From Pontibacillus salipaludis (GTDB taxonomy: Bacteria > Bacillota > Bacilli > Bacillales > BH030062), in assembly GCF_014642405.1 (NCBI RefSeq), contig NZ_BMIN01000005.1:84727-148726 (forward strand): a DNA stretch of 64,000 bases, in the 5' to 3' direction. Numbering within the stretch: the stretch's first letter is position 1; each line of letters begins with the position of its first letter. Made by a program: the position numbers and the translations under genes. Shown here one piece after another: positions 26,822-34,458 of this stretch. The notes below the pieces were generated by a model. It ran no database searches, was not told the origin of the DNA, and worked only from the letters and a program-made list of their open reading frames with translations.

Positions 26822-26957
26822 GGGTCTTCCAAGAAAATGGAGATTGACTTTTAGGGGGGAGGGTGTATAAAATATAGTGTTGTAGTAGTGATTATATGAT
26901 TGGTTTCATTGTAGCCTAATTTTATATCCTGCAAATATAAATAGAGGTGGAATTAAG

Positions 26958-27929
26958 ATGGAAAAACAACAAAATTACCAGGTGTTATTGTATTACAAAT
27001 ATGTTCAGATTGATGATCCGGAACAAGTAGCAAGCGAGCACTTAGAGTATTGTAAAGAGCTTGGCTTGAAAGGTCGTATCCTGATTGCAAGTGAAGGAAT
27101 CAATGGTACGGTTTCTGGTACGATCGAACAAACAGAAAAATATATGGAAGATATGAAAAATCATCCACTATTCGAAGGCACTACGTTCAAAGTAGATGCA
27201 AGTGAGGGTCATGCATTCAAGAAGATGCACTGCCGCGCTCGTCCTGAGCTAGTAACGCTTCGTTTAGAAGATGATATTAATCCACATGACTTAACCGGTG
27301 AGTATTTAGACCCGAAAGAATTCTATAAACGTATGCAAGAAGAAAATACAATTGTTATCGACGCACGTAACGATTACGAATATGACTTAGGACACTTCCG
27401 TGGTGCGGTTCGTCCTGATATTGAAACGTTCCGTGAACTTCCGGACTGGGTACGCGAGAACAAAGAAATGCTTGAAGGCAAGCAAATCTTAACGTATTGC
27501 ACAGGTGGTATCCGCTGTGAGAAGTTCTCTGGTTGGTTGAAGCGTGAAGGCTTTGACAATGTAGGACAACTTCACGGAGGAATTGCCACTTACGGGAAAG
27601 ACCCTGAAGTACAAGGTCAACTATGGGACGGTCAAATGTATGTCTTTGACGAGCGTATTAGTGTACCGATTAACCAGGTTGAACACAACATTGTAGGGAA
27701 AGACTACTTCGACGGAGAGCCTTGTGAGCGCTATGTTAATTGTGCAAACCCTGAATGTAATAAACAAATTATTACTTCAGAAGAGAATGAGCACAAATAT
27801 GTTCGTGGCTGTAGCCCGGAGTGCCGCTCTCACCACCGTAACCGCTATGTCGTTGAGCACGACTTAACGGAAGAACAGTGGAACGAGCGTCTTCAAGCTC
27901 TAGGTGAAGGGAAAACACAAGCATCATAA
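26958..27929 (+). CDS. trhO: tRNA uridine(34) hydroxylase, rhodanese-domain family (TrhO)
   Basis: The 323-residue protein matches TrhO (YceA/YbfQ). It has an N-terminal acylphosphatase-like region with [19 protein letters not shown], then a rhodanese domain with the catalytic Cys in [20 protein letters not shown] (about residue 181). A C-terminal Cys-rich zinc-like region follows ([10 protein letters not shown] ... CSPECR). It hydroxylates U34 of certain tRNAs in an oxygen-dependent reaction, leading to 5-methoxyuridine in Bacillus. AGAGGTGG precedes the ATG. It is monocistronic with its own terminator. Confidence 0.93.
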   Translation: MEKQQNYQVLLYYKYVQIDDPEQVASEHLEYCKELGLKGRILIASEGINGTVSGTIEQTEKYMEDMKNHPLFEGTTFKVDASEGHAFKKMHCRARPELVTLRLEDDINPHDLTGEYLDPKEFYKRMQEENTIVIDARNDYEYDLGHFRGAVRPDIETFRELPDWVRENKEMLEGKQILTYCTGGIRCEKFSGWLKREGFDNVGQLHGGIATYGKDPEVQGQLWDGQMYVFDERISVPINQVEHNIVGKDYFDGEPCERYVNCANPECNKQIITSEENEHKYVRGCSPECRSHHRNRYVVEHDLTEEQWNERLQALGEGKTQAS

Positions 27930-27938
27930 TTTATCCTC

Positions 27939-27971
27939 AAAGCTACCATCCTTTTGTATGGTAGCTTTTTT
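27939..27971 (+). terminator. Terminator after trhO
   Basis: AAAGCTACCATCC and TATGGTAGCTTTTTT form the hairpin and T run. Confidence 0.88.
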
Positions 27972-28022
27972 ATGCCCTTTTTTAATGAAATAGTGTATAT
28001 AATAGGGGGGAAGGATTAAGTT

Positions 28023-28139
28023 ATGCAACGTTTTATGAACAAATTTATTGTAGCGATTATTTTCCCCCAAGTAATCGGCACCTCTAAGGTAGTAGAGGTT
28101 GGTATCGTTGATTTAGCCAGACCATTACCAAATATATAA
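28023..28139 (+). CDS. Possible small protein, 38 aa
   Basis: The ORF starts after GGGGGGAAGGATTAAGTT, a good ribosome binding site. It encodes a peptide with a hydrophobic N-terminal half (FMNKFIVAIIFPQVIG) and ends VDLARPLPNI. Coding-like sequence seems to run on past the stop in other frames, so it may be the remnant of a longer gene. No family is recognised. Confidence 0.35.
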   Translation: MQRFMNKFIVAIIFPQVIGTSKVVEVGIVDLARPLPNI

Positions 28140-28405
28140 GATCTTATTTCAATTTATGGAGAAAGGTGATGATCCTGTAGAAATGACATTTAAGGTTCAA
28201 TAAAGTTGCATCATTTTCCTTATTAGATCATCCACTCCTAAGCTTTAAGTGAAAAATTTCTCTTTCTTTTCGAACCCATAAGAAAAACACCTCCAAATGT
28301 AAAGTCATTCTAATATTTGTTAGTTAGGTTTTACTCAAACTATTCTATAGAGGTACTTCCTAATTGTAGGCATAGCACTGCCTCTATGGACTCTCAAACT
28401 CCTTC
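28140..28405. other. Intergenic region, no recognised feature
   Basis: AT-rich sequence between the 38-aa ORF and the minus-strand SPOCS gene. Weak hairpins only; nothing assignable. Confidence 0.4.
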
Positions 28406-28921
28406 TTAGCAATCCCAATGTTCTTTATGCTCGAAATTACAACCTTGCTTTGGGTTAGTGAGATTGCCTTTTTTATGTGTTACGCAAAGGCATATAACTT
28501 TACATACTTTCAATTTACGCTTTCCGGTGAAAAAGACATGAATATCTTCTATAAAAGCCTGGACCTCAAATGAATCGTGACAGTGTTGTTTCCCATCTAA
28601 TATGATTAATTCACAAAAGGGTATATCAAAATGAAAGTTATGCACAGGCTGGTCTGGTTTATGAGCGGTGTAAATAATTTTTTGTTTTATAACCCCACTT
28701 ACCAAAAGTTTAGTATCATAGGGGGAATTAATTAATTTAACTTCTTTGATGATGACCGAAGCACTAATGCTGTTGACTTCTTCAATGTTAGGCTTAGACT
28801 TAGGTACGTAGGCATTCTCGATAATAGTAAATTGTTTATACGCAAGAGGGCATTCGGGGAACTCGTTATTAGATGCAATGCCGTTGTATGAAATCATGTC
28901 GTTATAAGGTATTGAAGGCAT
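28406..28921 (-). CDS. SPOCS (DUF3794)-domain protein, divergent copy
   Basis: The 171-residue protein carries one SPOCS-like domain: FTIIENAYVPKSKPNIEEVNSISASVIIKEVKL, then LLVSGVIKQKIIYTAHKPDQPVHNFHFDIPFCELI. A Cys-rich tail follows (CKVICLCVTHKKGN...CNFEHKEHWDC). The domain is known from SipL and other spore-envelope proteins that bind the coat basement layer. It is the most divergent of three neighbouring paralogues. AAGGAG precedes the ATG. A spore-surface role is inference. Confidence 0.72.
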   Translation of the reverse strand: MPSIPYNDMISYNGIASNNEFPECPLAYKQFTIIENAYVPKSKPNIEEVNSISASVIIKEVKLINSPYDTKLLVSGVIKQKIIYTAHKPDQPVHNFHFDIPFCELIILDGKQHCHDSFEVQAFIEDIHVFFTGKRKLKVCKVICLCVTHKKGNLTNPKQGCNFEHKEHWDC

Positions 28922-28992
28922 GTTAACACTCCTTAATTTTAGACTTAGTATAGTGTATGTGAACTGGAGGGCGGAGTGAGGAGTTAAAGCAA

Positions 28993-29029
28993 AAAATAGT
29001 CTTTCTGCTAGCTAGCAGAAAGACTATTT
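28993..29029 (-). terminator. Terminator after the middle SPOCS gene
   Basis: AAATAGTCTTTCTGCTAGCTAGCAGAAAGACTATTT is a perfect palindrome just past the minus-strand stop. Confidence 0.92.
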
Positions 29030-29031
29030 GT

Positions 29032-29565
29032 TTAGGCAAGAAAAGGTACTAGAGCTGGGTTCACAGTTGTGTATGCAAACACAATGACACATTTGCTTAC
29101 AGTCCGCGGATCTAGTAGGTTAATTTCAACATCTTCTATCAAAATATTTACAGGACCGGCTAATACATCATTCAATGAAAGTCCTAGACTAGCAAGAAAG
29201 CTTTCCACTGTCTCTCCTTGAGGAACGTTTAGCGGAATATCGATAAAGGTGCAGAACGGATGTTCAAAGTGTGCCGAGTGAACAGATTGTTGTTCAACAA
29301 GTGCAGTATAGATTACCTTTTGGCGCAAGAAGCCATCAATCACTACTTTAACACCAGTCGGAGTGAAAATGGTTCTTGTGCCTGTAATCACTGCTTCAAT
29401 AAGCAATGTATTAATTTGCTCCACATCTGGTTTTACATCCGGAATCGTCAACCTCTCTTGAATTGCCATTTGTGTGCTCGGGTTATCTGCATCAATTACT
29501 GGGAATTCACTCGGGTCTGCAATACCAATAATCTGTACGAAATCTCTTAAAATACCGTCAGCCAT
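29032..29565 (-). CDS. SPOCS (DUF3794)-domain protein, single-domain copy
   Basis: This 177-residue protein starts MADGILRDFVQIIGIADPSEFPVID and continues through one SPOCS domain: PDVKPDVEQINTLLIEAVI, GVKVVIDGFLRQKVIYTALVEQQSVHSAHFEHPFCTFIDIPL. It is nearly identical over that domain to the N-terminal half of the next protein (29590-30513), so a recent duplication is clear. I use the ATG at 29565, with AAAGGATG at proper spacing; the upstream ATG abuts the ribosome binding site. It is likely an exported or assembled spore-envelope component (inference from the family). Confidence 0.8.
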   Translation of the reverse strand: MADGILRDFVQIIGIADPSEFPVIDADNPSTQMAIQERLTIPDVKPDVEQINTLLIEAVITGTRTIFTPTGVKVVIDGFLRQKVIYTALVEQQSVHSAHFEHPFCTFIDIPLNVPQGETVESFLASLGLSLNDVLAGPVNILIEDVEINLLDPRTVSKCVIVFAYTTVNPALVPFLA

Positions 29566-29589
29566 TTTATTCATCCTTTCTTTATTATA

Positions 29590-30513
29590 TTATGGGCAAT
29601 CCGTGATAGTAGCCCCACCTAGAGTTGGGAAGGTTACATTTAATACTTCCGTACCTAGAGCAGAAAGGACTAGAGTAGCGGTGTCCGCTGTTGTATCAAT
29701 AACTAGGGATAGATCCAAGTTTGTACCTAATGCTCCCCCGTTTACGCCTGCTGCTAATACTGTGAGTGTAGTATTATCAGGGCTGCAAGTAATATCTGTA
29801 ATTAAACTAGAATCAACGTTAATGTCTAAATCTAGCACACCTAGGAGAGCTAAGTTTAGGTTTATTAGACTACCGTCTGGGTCGCAGCCCGGACAGATGC
29901 TAGTGTCAAGTGTCGCAGTTACTCCTGTTAGACCTAGGATATCAATTGTTGTAGTCAAACCAGTTGCAGTAAATGAGCAGTCACATGTTAATGGGAATAA
30001 TGCTGGGTTTAAGTTTGCGTAAGTGAATAAAATAACACACTTGCTAATAGTACGAGGATCAAGAAGGTTAATCTCAACATCTTCAATTAGGATATCAACT
30101 TCAGAGGCAAGGATGTCGTTAATCGATAAACCTAGAGAGGCAAGGTATGCAGGGACCGTTTGACCTGCTGGAACATCTAAAGGTATATCAATAAACGTAC
30201 AGAATGGGTGTTCAAAATGAGCGGAGTGGACAGATTGGTCTTCCACTAAAGCGGTGTAGATTACTTTTTGACGAAGGATTCCTTCAACTACTACTTTTAC
30301 CCCAATAGGTGTAAATATGTTACGGGTGCTCGTAATTTCAGCTTCAATAAGAAGTGTGTTGATCTGTTCGACATCTGGTTTAACTTCGGGGATTTCTAAC
30401 CTTTCTAAAACTGAGAACTGGGTGTATCGAGTATCTTCCCCGATAACAGGAAATTCAGAAGGATCTGCAATTCCGATAATTTGTACGAAATCTCTTAAAA
30501 ATCCATTTGCCAT
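29590..30513 (-). CDS. SPOCS (DUF3794)-domain protein with C-terminal beta-rich extension
   Basis: The protein is 307 residues long. Residues 1 to about 170 are a SPOCS domain almost matching the downstream paralogue. About 135 further residues follow that are rich in Thr, Leu, Asp and Gly, with alternating hydrophobics (GLTTTIDILGLTGVTATLD..., LNLALLGVLDLDINVDSS...) and paired Cys (CDCS, CPGC, TDCP). That reads as a beta-solenoid or beta-sandwich surface domain. AAAGGAG precedes the ATG at 30513; the longer frame to 30576 lacks a site. It is probably co-transcribed with the 29032 gene and is a candidate spore-surface protein. Confidence 0.8.
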   Translation of the reverse strand: MANGFLRDFVQIIGIADPSEFPVIGEDTRYTQFSVLERLEIPEVKPDVEQINTLLIEAEITSTRNIFTPIGVKVVVEGILRQKVIYTALVEDQSVHSAHFEHPFCTFIDIPLDVPAGQTVPAYLASLGLSINDILASEVDILIEDVEINLLDPRTISKCVILFTYANLNPALFPLTCDCSFTATGLTTTIDILGLTGVTATLDTSICPGCDPDGSLINLNLALLGVLDLDINVDSSLITDITCSPDNTTLTVLAAGVNGGALGTNLDLSLVIDTTADTATLVLSALGTEVLNVTFPTLGGATITDCP

Positions 30514-30642
30514 ATAATCATCTCCTTTATTAGATTCTGTATATCGTACGTTGCATGAAAAAAAATGTTTGGGCAAAATTTTGATTTATAAAGATTTGAT
30601 TTACCCACCCAACAAGAGTGAGTTTTGAAAATGATTCTCGTC

Positions 30643-30675
30643 ACAAAAAAACCTCTCCACAATGTGAAGAGGTTG
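30643..30675 (-). terminator. Terminator of the 6S-like RNA gene
   Basis: On the minus strand AACCTCTTCACATTGTGGAGAGGTT is followed by a T-rich run. It lies just downstream of the structured RNA. Confidence 0.85.
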
Positions 30676-30684
30676 TAAAAGTCG

Positions 30685-30903
30685 AAGTTATGTAGCCGTC
30701 CCGCTCTGCCGTCTTTCTGTTGCCTCAAAACCCGCGTAGGCAGGTGGGTTCTCGCATCATACCATTCAACTTCCCAAAAGAATGGGCTTGTTGGCAAGTA
30801 TGAAATGTAAAGATCCCTGTGTTCAAGCATCGGTTTGAGACATACTGAAATGACGTACATGGCAGGGCTCGGCTCCCTCATTGAGCGAGGGGATCAATTT
30901 GTA
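30685..30903 (-). ncRNA. ssrS: 6S RNA-like structured non-coding RNA
   Basis: About 200 nt with a rod-like fold. The ends pair (AGCCG...CC...GCC with GGC...GG...CGGCT, 30861-30877 and 30694-30713). A large central bulge contains a small 3' hairpin (AACCC...GGGTT), flanked by CTCAAACC/GGTTTTGAG. An apical arm pairs CATAC..CAAC with GTTG..GTATG. A sigma-A-type promoter and a terminator bracket it, and no credible ORF fits. Size and architecture match 6S RNA, which binds the housekeeping RNA polymerase. The identity rests on fold and layout, not on a database match. Confidence 0.7.
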
Positions 30904-30909
30904 TTCTCT

Positions 30910-30938
30910 ATATTACAAGGTAAGAGAGAAGATTTCAA
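30910..30938 (-). promoter_or_regulatory. Sigma-A promoter of the 6S-like RNA
   Basis: On the minus strand TTGAAA (30933-30938) and TAATAT (30910-30915) are exactly 17 bases apart, which puts the transcript start near 30903. Confidence 0.75.
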
Positions 30939-31008
30939 GGGGGATGCTTTATTTATTTTTTCTAGACTGTCCATATTCTGTATATATGCTTTAACGTAGA
31001 AAAGAGAT

Positions 31009-31069
31009 AAAGGGTGCCAGACACCCTTTAGTGCTTTATTCAAGCAAAGAGTGTCTGGCACGCTTTAGT
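31009..31069. repeat. GTGCCAGACACC-family inverted repeat
   Basis: AAAGGGTGCCAGACACCCTTT, itself palindromic, is followed by AGAGTGTCTGGCACGCTTT. The element is intergenic between the 6S-like RNA and a BCCT gene. Confidence 0.85.
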
Positions 31070-31180
31070 ATGAAAAAGTGACCTTTTACTTAATAAATTA
31101 TTTAAAAATAGTAATTTTCCTTTTAATTGGGATTTGTTTGGGGTAGAGGATTAGGAACACGTTTACATAGGAGGGTTTAT

Positions 31181-32719
31181 ATGAAGCGGAGAAAGTTGAT
31201 TGATTACAGCATTTTTATTCCTTCATTACTTATTATTGTAGCGATTAGCATTCCATTTGCTCTTTACGAAAAGGAATCACTAAGCATGCTGAATTCGATT
31301 TTTTCATTTATTGTGGATATGTTTAGCTGGGGGTATCTTTGGTATGGCATTCTTTTAGTTGGGGCTGGGTTGTATTTCTCGTTTTCAAAGTATGGTCAAG
31401 TTGTCTTAGGGGACCCGAAAGAAAAGCCAAGGTTCACACTGTTTGAGTATGCATCGATCTTGATCGCCATGGGAGTGGGGTCAACTATTATGCGTACTGG
31501 AATGCTGCAATGGACATCTGTGGCGAATGATCCACCAGCGGGTGTAGAGCCTGGAACGGCTCAAGCAATCCTTTGGGGGAACGCGTATAGCATGTTTTTG
31601 TGGGGGTTTCAGGTTTTTGCGATCTTCGTTATGATTGCTCCGGCAATGGGCTACATCTTACATGTGAAAAAGCGTCCGCTTATGCGAATTTCAGAGGCTT
31701 GTCGCGTATTATTTGGTGACCGGTTTACGAACGGTTTGGGCGGGAAAATGCTTGATGCCCTTTTCCTCATTAGTATTTTAGCCGGTGCTTCTGTCACATT
31801 AGGGCTTGGCGCACCCATTATTACGCATAATTTATCCGCCTTGTTCGATATGGAGGTTACGTTTGGTTTAACAATTGTTGTTACGATCGTATGGGTGTTC
31901 CTGTTTTCACTCAGTGCTTATTTAGGAATTGAAAAAGGGATCAAGCGTTTAAGTACCTTTAATATGTATTTAGCAGGCCTTTTTGCTGTGTTCATTATTG
32001 TGGCGGGGCCTGGTGTCTTTATACTTAACTACTTCTTTGATAGCGTCTCGTTCTTGCTATCCCATTATCTTAATATATCATTGAACACGAATTCTTTTCA
32101 GCAGGGAGAGGCTTCCCACATCCAGAGTAATACTGTTTTTTGGTTTGCTTATAGTGCCACTTGGGCGATGCTTCATAGTGTTTTTGCAGCCAAGATCTCG
32201 AAAGGACGCACGATTAAAGAGATGATCTTAACCTACTTATTAGCTCCAACCCTTATATCTTGGTTGGCTACTGGAGTATTAGGAGGACTCGGCATTCATC
32301 GCTACTTGAAAGAGAACATGGAAGTTCTGAATCTTGTAAAAGAAGAAGAACGAATGGCTGCGATTCCAGAGATTCTATCAACGCTTCCATTTGGGGAAGT
32401 GGCGATTGTGATCTTTATGATTGTAGCGCTTGTTTTCTTAACGACAACACTCGATTCAACGACATATACAGTGGCAGCCTACACAAGTACAAGAGATATG
32501 AGTAAATACGAGCCACCAAAAAACCTTCGCATTATTATCGCAGCTGTTATCACGACGTTAGCACTCGTTCTAATGAGAATCGGAGGTTTGGCGCCCCTTG
32601 AAGTTGTCTCAGGTCTAATGGGATTGCCGGTCATTATCATACAGTTTGTCTTAATTTATGCAGCGAAAAAGATGATTGATGAAGATCAAGCGTATTCATA
32701 TAATGTGCGATCTTCATAG
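31181..32719 (+). CDS. Divergent BCCT-family transporter
   Basis: The protein is about 512 residues long with the 12-TM BCCT layout (GDPKEKPRFTLFEYASILIAMG, SAYLGIEKGIKRLSTFNMYLAGL, AAKISKGRTIKEMILTYLLAPTLISWL). The substrate motifs depart from betaine carriers. TM3 reads AMGVGSTIMRTGMLQW rather than GMGIGLxFYGAASP, and the TM8 aromatic box reads VFWFAYSATWAML rather than FFWAWWIAWAP. The transported solute is therefore probably not glycine betaine (inference). ATAGGAGGG precedes the ATG at 31181. It lies upstream of comQ with about 500 bp between. Confidence 0.85.
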   Translation: MKRRKLIDYSIFIPSLLIIVAISIPFALYEKESLSMLNSIFSFIVDMFSWGYLWYGILLVGAGLYFSFSKYGQVVLGDPKEKPRFTLFEYASILIAMGVGSTIMRTGMLQWTSVANDPPAGVEPGTAQAILWGNAYSMFLWGFQVFAIFVMIAPAMGYILHVKKRPLMRISEACRVLFGDRFTNGLGGKMLDALFLISILAGASVTLGLGAPIITHNLSALFDMEVTFGLTIVVTIVWVFLFSLSAYLGIEKGIKRLSTFNMYLAGLFAVFIIVAGPGVFILNYFFDSVSFLLSHYLNISLNTNSFQQGEASHIQSNTVFWFAYSATWAMLHSVFAAKISKGRTIKEMILTYLLAPTLISWLATGVLGGLGIHRYLKENMEVLNLVKEEERMAAIPEILSTLPFGEVAIVIFMIVALVFLTTTLDSTTYTVAAYTSTRDMSKYEPPKNLRIIIAAVITTLALVLMRIGGLAPLEVVSGLMGLPVIIIQFVLIYAAKKMIDEDQAYSYNVRSS

Positions 32720-33228
32720 GAAAATCAAAGGCCTGAGAGGTCTGGGATTTTTAGTTCAGAAGAAGAGAAAAACTTCGGTTCTTGTCGAAACGGCAACCAA
32801 TTACTTTCTTATCATTTTGAAGTCAAAGATGTCGTTAAAGTTTGTATAAAAAAATGTGATCCCTTTATTGCACATAGGAAGTAGACCTTTTAGGAATAAG
32901 GGGTCTGCTTTTTTGTGGATGTGAAGGAGAAAATGGACTAAAAAAATTCGACAACCTAAATCGAATGAACTCGGAAAATAGTACTTATTTTCGAAATACA
33001 ATTGTAATGTAAGCGGTACCTTTTGAGGGTGAAGTTTAGTTTGGGATGCTGGGAATAGCGGTGTGAACGGTTTCTTTACAATTAACTAGGAATTTATTCC
33101 CTCATGCTGATCCCTGTTACTTTAATACCTATTCAATGATTCGAGAAGTGTGGTAGTCTATTTTTGAATTTTAAGAATATGAAACAGGGATGAACAAGCT
33201 CCTTTTATAAGGAAGGAAAAGATACAGA
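32720..33228. other. Intergenic region before comQ
   Basis: About 500 bp. Apart from the terminator at 32879 I see no ORF or assignable RNA. It should contain the comQ promoter. Confidence 0.5.
32879..32914 (+). terminator. Terminator downstream of the divergent BCCT gene
   Basis: AAGTAGACC pairs with GGTCTGCTT (one G-T pair), with an inner TTTT/AAGG region, followed by TTTTTT. Confidence 0.72.
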
Positions 33229-34146
33229 ATGAACGTATTTACAGATGATGAGATTGGAGAACATCTTCTGAACGTGATTAATAAAGAGTTCAGGGACGCT
33301 GACTTAGTTGAATTACTCGGAACATTTGTGAGTCATAAACAAGAAGAAGGGTTTTCCTTTGGTCGCATGGTTCATCTTCATTATGCCCTTTTCGGCGGGC
33401 AGGACCGTTCAGTGGCTCTTCGATCAGTTGCTGCGGTTGAAGCGTTTATATTAGCTCTGGATATACTGGATGACCTAGAGGACCAGGATGGATCAGAGAA
33501 GCGTTGGACAAAAGAGCCCATCGCCCTTTCAATGAACGGTTCGACGGCCCTGATCATGCTCGCTACTTCTATGCTTCAAAGAGTGGATTCGTCAGGACAA
33601 GCGGTTGCGCGTCTATCTCAATCAGGAATGCGAGCGGTAACAGGCCAGCATCATGACCTACTAGAATCGATTCACTCTGAAGAAACGTATTTCCGGATGA
33701 TTGAGCACAAGTCAGGTTCTCTCATGGCCCTAGCCTGTATGGTTGGAACGCTTTTGGGAAAAGGGGAAGATGATGAGCTCGTGAAAGCCTACGCGATTGA
33801 GTTTGGTTGTGCCGCTCAGCTTGCTAATGATATAGACGATGCTCTAAGACTCGATCCAACGAATGATATCTTGCACCGGAAGCGAACGCTTCCGACCCTT
33901 AAGTTGATGGAACATGAGGGAGAGGAAGCAGACTGGCTTCGGCACTATTATAGCGGGGTCATTACAGAAGATGCTTTCTTAGAGAGAAAGAAGGAGGTCT
34001 TTGAGTGGGCGTCCAGATCGTCTGCTATAACCTATTCAATGGTGAAAAAACGGGTTTACCAGTTAAGGGCTATTGAAAAGGTACAGGACGTGGATGGACA
34101 AGAAGAGATCAAAGGCCAACTGATTAAGGTCATGCAATCTATTTAG
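33229..34146 (+). CDS. comQ: ComQ-type isoprenyl transferase (ComX pheromone maturation)
   Basis: The 305-residue protein has the polyprenyl-synthase fold. The first Asp-rich motif DDLED is at residues 81-85 and a second NDIDDA is near residue 203. ComQ attaches an isoprenyl group to a Trp near the C-terminus of the ComX precursor and helps its export. The identity is firm because the comX-like, comP-like and comA-like genes follow in the classical order. AAGGAAGG precedes the ATG. Sequence outside the two Asp motifs is divergent, as is usual for ComQ pherotypes. Confidence 0.9.
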   Translation: MNVFTDDEIGEHLLNVINKEFRDADLVELLGTFVSHKQEEGFSFGRMVHLHYALFGGQDRSVALRSVAAVEAFILALDILDDLEDQDGSEKRWTKEPIALSMNGSTALIMLATSMLQRVDSSGQAVARLSQSGMRAVTGQHHDLLESIHSEETYFRMIEHKSGSLMALACMVGTLLGKGEDDELVKAYAIEFGCAAQLANDIDDALRLDPTNDILHRKRTLPTLKLMEHEGEEADWLRHYYSGVITEDAFLERKKEVFEWASRSSAITYSMVKKRVYQLRAIEKVQDVDGQEEIKGQLIKVMQSI

Positions 34147-34213
34147 GAATACCTCATGAAGAATGCTTCGTGAGTTTAATAAAATATAGGGGAATTAATA
34201 GGAGGAATGTGTC

Positions 34214-34384
34214 ATGTTACAAACAGTGGTGGAGAAATTAGTCGGAAATCCGGATCTTCTTAAGCAATGGAAAGATGGAGCGGTTCGCTTTGAAGGTCTA
34301 TCTCAGACAGAAGAGCTTGCATTAGCGGACGTGTTTGATTCAGAGAACACAGGCGAAATAATGAAAATGTCATTCTGGAAGTAA
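34214..34384 (+). CDS. comX: ComX pheromone precursor, 56 aa
   Basis: The ORF starts after AGGAGGAATGTGTC and encodes a 56-residue acidic precursor ending EIMKMSFWK. The penultimate Trp (W55) is the expected isoprenylation site. ComX peptides always carry such a Trp close to the C-terminus, with the mature pheromone being the last 5-10 or so residues. The N-terminal part (MLQTVVEKLVGNPDLLKQW) fits the ComX family pattern. It lies between comQ and comP. The C-terminal pheromone sequence looks unlike the Bacillus subtilis types, so it defines its own specificity group (inference). Confidence 0.88.
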   Translation: MLQTVVEKLVGNPDLLKQWKDGAVRFEGLSQTEELALADVFDSENTGEIMKMSFWK

Positions 34385-34408
34385 AAGAAACAATCGATTT
34401 TGTAGAAG

Positions 34409-34440
34409 AAATAGCCAGAGATGCTCTGGCTATTTTTTCT
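34409..34440 (+). terminator. Terminator/attenuator between comX and comP
   Basis: AAATAGCCAGAG pairs with CTCTGGCTATTT, followed by TTTCT. It may leave comP with lower read-through transcription than comQX. Confidence 0.85.
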
Positions 34441-34458
34441 CGTTAAAAAGGTGGTTCT

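Noticed and set aside
30495-30881. 128-residue minus-strand protein
   Set aside because: It runs through the structured 6S-like RNA, its terminator and the ribosome binding site of the SPOCS gene. No start signal.
33229-34146. Housekeeping geranylgeranyl/heptaprenyl diphosphate synthase
   Set aside because: The Asp-rich motifs are shared, but the gene sits directly before a comX precursor and comP/comA, so ComQ is the right call.
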